A stretch of DNA of 64,000 nt from a bacterium (GTDB taxonomy: Bacteria; JAMCPX01). Shown here one piece after another: positions 62,124-64,000 of the stretch. A program made the translations under genes and the position numbers. The stretch lies in assembly GCA_021787665.1 (NCBI GenBank), contig JAJYLN010000002.1, forward strand, positions 1 to 64,000. Direction: 5' to 3'. A model generated the notes under the pieces. That model worked only from the letters and a program-made list of their open reading frames with translations, was not told the origin of the DNA and ran no database searches. Position 1 is the stretch's first letter; the number at the start of each line of letters is the position of its first letter.

Positions 62124-62996
62124 ATGCCAGAAAAAAACATTGTAGATATAAACAGGGTAACGACGAAGGAGCCGAGGGCGGGAAGGAGGCCCGAAGGCAG
62201 GGTCAGCAAGGGCATCTATATGCTGCCCAACCTGTTTACGTCGGCGAGTCTGTTCTCCGGGTTCTACTCGCTCATCGCGACCTTTAACGGGAGCTATTTT
62301 TATGGGGCGGTCGCGATCATATTCGCCGCCTTTTTCGATGGAATCGACGGGCGGGTCGCGCGGCTCACCAATACGACGAGCGCGTTCGGCGTTGAGTACG
62401 ACTCGCTCGCAGACCTCGTGAGCTTCGGTGTTGCGCCGGCGTTCCTGGCCTATGCGGTCGCGCTCAGCTCGTTCGGCAGGGTGGGCTGGGTCATCGCGTT
62501 CATCTATGTGGCCTGTGCGGCGATACGCCTGGCGAGGTTCAACGTTCAGATCAACACCGTGGAGAAAAGCATGTTCAACGGTCTGCCGTCTCCGGCGGCG
62601 GCCGGTCTCGTCACGACGACCATACTGCTCTATGTGACGCCGTCGGCCGGGCTCGACGAGGACAAGAAGGCGTTGTTCTCGTCGGTCATAAAGCACCCTA
62701 TCGACATCATCTTGAACAAGCCCATCGACTTTATCCTGTCGCAGCATTTTACGATACTCCTGCTCGTACTCATTGCCGGCCTGCTCATGATAAGCACGGT
62801 CAAATACAAGAGCTTTAAGAACGCGGAAATGATAAAGGCGAAGCCGGTCTCGTTCCTGATGTTCTCTATCCTCGTCATGTCGTTGATCGTGCTCGAGCCG
62901 GTCAAGGCACTGTTTGCGATCTTCCTTGTCTACACGGCGTCCGGGCTCGTCGTCCTCCTACTCCCCAAAAGGGGAGAGAGAACTGCAAAATCATAA
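62124..62996 (+). CDS. pssA: CDP-diacylglycerol-serine O-phosphatidyltransferase
   Basis: Makes phosphatidylserine, the substrate of Psd encoded just upstream. The 290-residue polytopic enzyme has the CDP-alcohol phosphotransferase motif DG-x2-GRVAR-x8-G-x3-D-x3-D (about 72-94, DGIDGRVARL to YDSLADL). About eight helices are evident. It is 14 bp after psd. A CTCCCC-AAAA-GGGGAG hairpin lies near its 3' end, followed by a T-rich stretch. Confidence 0.95.
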   Translation: MPEKNIVDINRVTTKEPRAGRRPEGRVSKGIYMLPNLFTSASLFSGFYSLIATFNGSYFYGAVAIIFAAFFDGIDGRVARLTNTTSAFGVEYDSLADLVSFGVAPAFLAYAVALSSFGRVGWVIAFIYVACAAIRLARFNVQINTVEKSMFNGLPSPAAAGLVTTTILLYVTPSAGLDEDKKALFSSVIKHPIDIILNKPIDFILSQHFTILLLVLIAGLLMISTVKYKSFKNAEMIKAKPVSFLMFSILVMSLIVLEPVKALFAIFLVYTASGLVVLLLPKRGERTAKS

Positions 62997-63056
62997 ACCT
63001 TATTTTTTTCTTTTTTTGATTCTCATCGTGGTTATTGAAAAAGGAGGATAAACAAC

Positions 63057-64000
63057 ATGAATAATAGAATCTTGATTTTTGATACGACCTTGAGGGACGG
63101 CGAGCAGTCTCCGGGATCGAGCATGAATATCCAGGAAAAGCTGGAAGTGGCCCAGCAGTTGAAGAGGTTGAATGCAGACATCATCGAGGCCGGCTTCCCC
63201 ATTGCCTCGGATGGCGATTTCGAGGCCGTGCGGGAGGTAGCGTCAACGGTGAAGGGGGTGACCATCGCCGGGCTCGCGAGGACGGGCAAGGCTGATGTGG
63301 AGAGGGCGTACGAGGCCCTGAAACCCGCGGACAGGCCCCGGATCCACGTCTTTGTTGCCACGTCGGACATTCACCTCAAGGCGAAACTGAAGAAGACCAG
63401 GGAAGAGGTCGTTCAGATGACCGGGGAGTCTGTCGCGCTTGCGCGGAAGCTCGTGGACGACGTGGAGTTTTCGGCAGAGGACGCGACGAGGAGCGATCCG
63501 GATTACCTCGTGAAGGTCTTTCAGACGGCCATCGACGCAGGCGCGACGACCATCAACATACCGGATACCGTGGGCTATACGATACCCGAAGAGTACACGA
63601 AGCTCATCGAGTATATCCGGTCACGCATCAGGGCACCCGGCCAGCTCGTGATAAGCGTCCACTGTCACAACGATCTCGGCCTCGCGGTAGCGAACTCTCT
63701 TGCCGCCATCAGGGCCGGCGCACGGCAGGTCGAATGCACGATCAACGGCATAGGGGAGCGGGCCGGCAATGCCTCGCTGGAGGAGATCGTGATGGCTTTA
63801 AGAGTGAGGAAGGACTTCTTCACCTACCAGTCGGACATCGTGACCGAGCAGATTTATCCGTCGAGCAGACTGCTCAGCCAAATCACCGGGATATCCGTCC
63901 AGCCAAACAAGGCCATCGTCGGGTCGAATGCATTCGCACACGAGGCCGGCATCCACCAGGACGGCGTCTTGAAGGAGAAGCTCACCTACGAGATTATGAC
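63057..64000 (+). CDS. leuA: 2-isopropylmalate synthase, 3' truncated by window
   Basis: First committed enzyme of leucine synthesis; condenses acetyl-CoA with 2-oxoisovalerate. The visible ~314 residues carry the [12 protein letters not shown] metal-binding start (9-20), the [13 protein letters not shown] zinc-ligand segment and [15 protein letters not shown]. The C-terminal leucine-binding domain lies beyond the window. AAAGGAGG lies before the ATG. The psd-pssA-leuA order is common in Desulfobacterota and relatives. Confidence 0.94.
   Translation, partial: MNNRILIFDTTLRDGEQSPGSSMNIQEKLEVAQQLKRLNADIIEAGFPIASDGDFEAVREVASTVKGVTIAGLARTGKADVERAYEALKPADRPRIHVFVATSDIHLKAKLKKTREEVVQMTGESVALARKLVDDVEFSAEDATRSDPDYLVKVFQTAIDAGATTINIPDTVGYTIPEEYTKLIEYIRSRIRAPGQLVISVHCHNDLGLAVANSLAAIRAGARQVECTINGIGERAGNASLEEIVMALRVRKDFFTYQSDIVTEQIYPSSRLLSQITGISVQPNKAIVGSNAFAHEAGIHQDGVLKEKLTYEIM

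Overview
The window comes from a moderately GC-rich Gram-negative bacterium. LptD, a Wza/Wzc-type export pair, several lipoprotein signal peptides and System II cytochrome c assembly (ResB/CcsA) all point to a diderm. The mix of housekeeping gene orders (rimP-nusA-infB-rbfA-nrnA-truB-rpsO-pnp, rpmH-rnpA-yidD-yidC, psd-pssA-leuA) with beta-oxidation genes and ResB/CcsA best fits a Desulfobacterota-like (former Deltaproteobacteria) or neighbouring lineage. This placement is inference from gene content. There is no rRNA, prophage or CRISPR array.

Layout: 0-1.3 kb is a decayed accessory patch with dispersed repeats, a truncated HARE-HTH fragment and an orphan Dam-type methylase. 1.3-6.7 kb holds an ArsA-like ATPase, MurJ, Apt, a YbhB-type exported protein, RNase III and a DedA protein. 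6.8-15.5 kb is a co-directional envelope cluster: unknown exported protein, two CsgG-like proteins, a beta-barrel, a Wza-type exporter, a Wzz/BY-kinase and LptD. 15.6-19.3 kb is a thiolase plus FadN-type beta-oxidation pair behind a promoter that overlaps a FadR(TetR)-type operator. 19.4-21.7 kb is ResB-CcsA. 21.7-26.8 kb (minus) is rpmH-rnpA-yidD-yidC running directly into two beta-propeller lipoproteins. Two tRNAs and a transposase relic follow, then a C45-type Ntn hydrolase lipoprotein. 29.5-38.7 kb (minus) is the full rimP-to-pnp translation/RNA operon, with a likely attenuator in its leader.

38.9-47.5 kb carries a large collagen-like/PKD-like/FN3/propeller lipoprotein, a small unknown protein, a ferritin-like/VIT1 iron exporter, a double-HAD phosphatase and a SWIM-SNF2 helicase. 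47.5-53 kb is an A+T-richer island encoding a C39-like cysteine protease with a C-terminal membrane anchor, whose start is separated from its body by a (CA)11 tract that puts it out of frame (a probable phase-variable gene), and two paralogous six-repeat propeller lipoproteins. 53-59 kb (minus) is Hbd-crotonase-acyl-CoA dehydrogenase-TPR lipoprotein-MurI-GerMN. 59-64 kb holds a GH5 lipoprotein, a relic of a propeller-protein C-terminus, then psd, pssA and the start of leuA.

The most notable items are the CA-repeat switch before the C39-like surface protease, the two mutually exclusive hairpins before rimP, an rnpA that seems to start at AUU inside rpmH, the glycosyltransferase-free export cluster, and a shared C-terminal GPQYFP...NW motif in propeller proteins.
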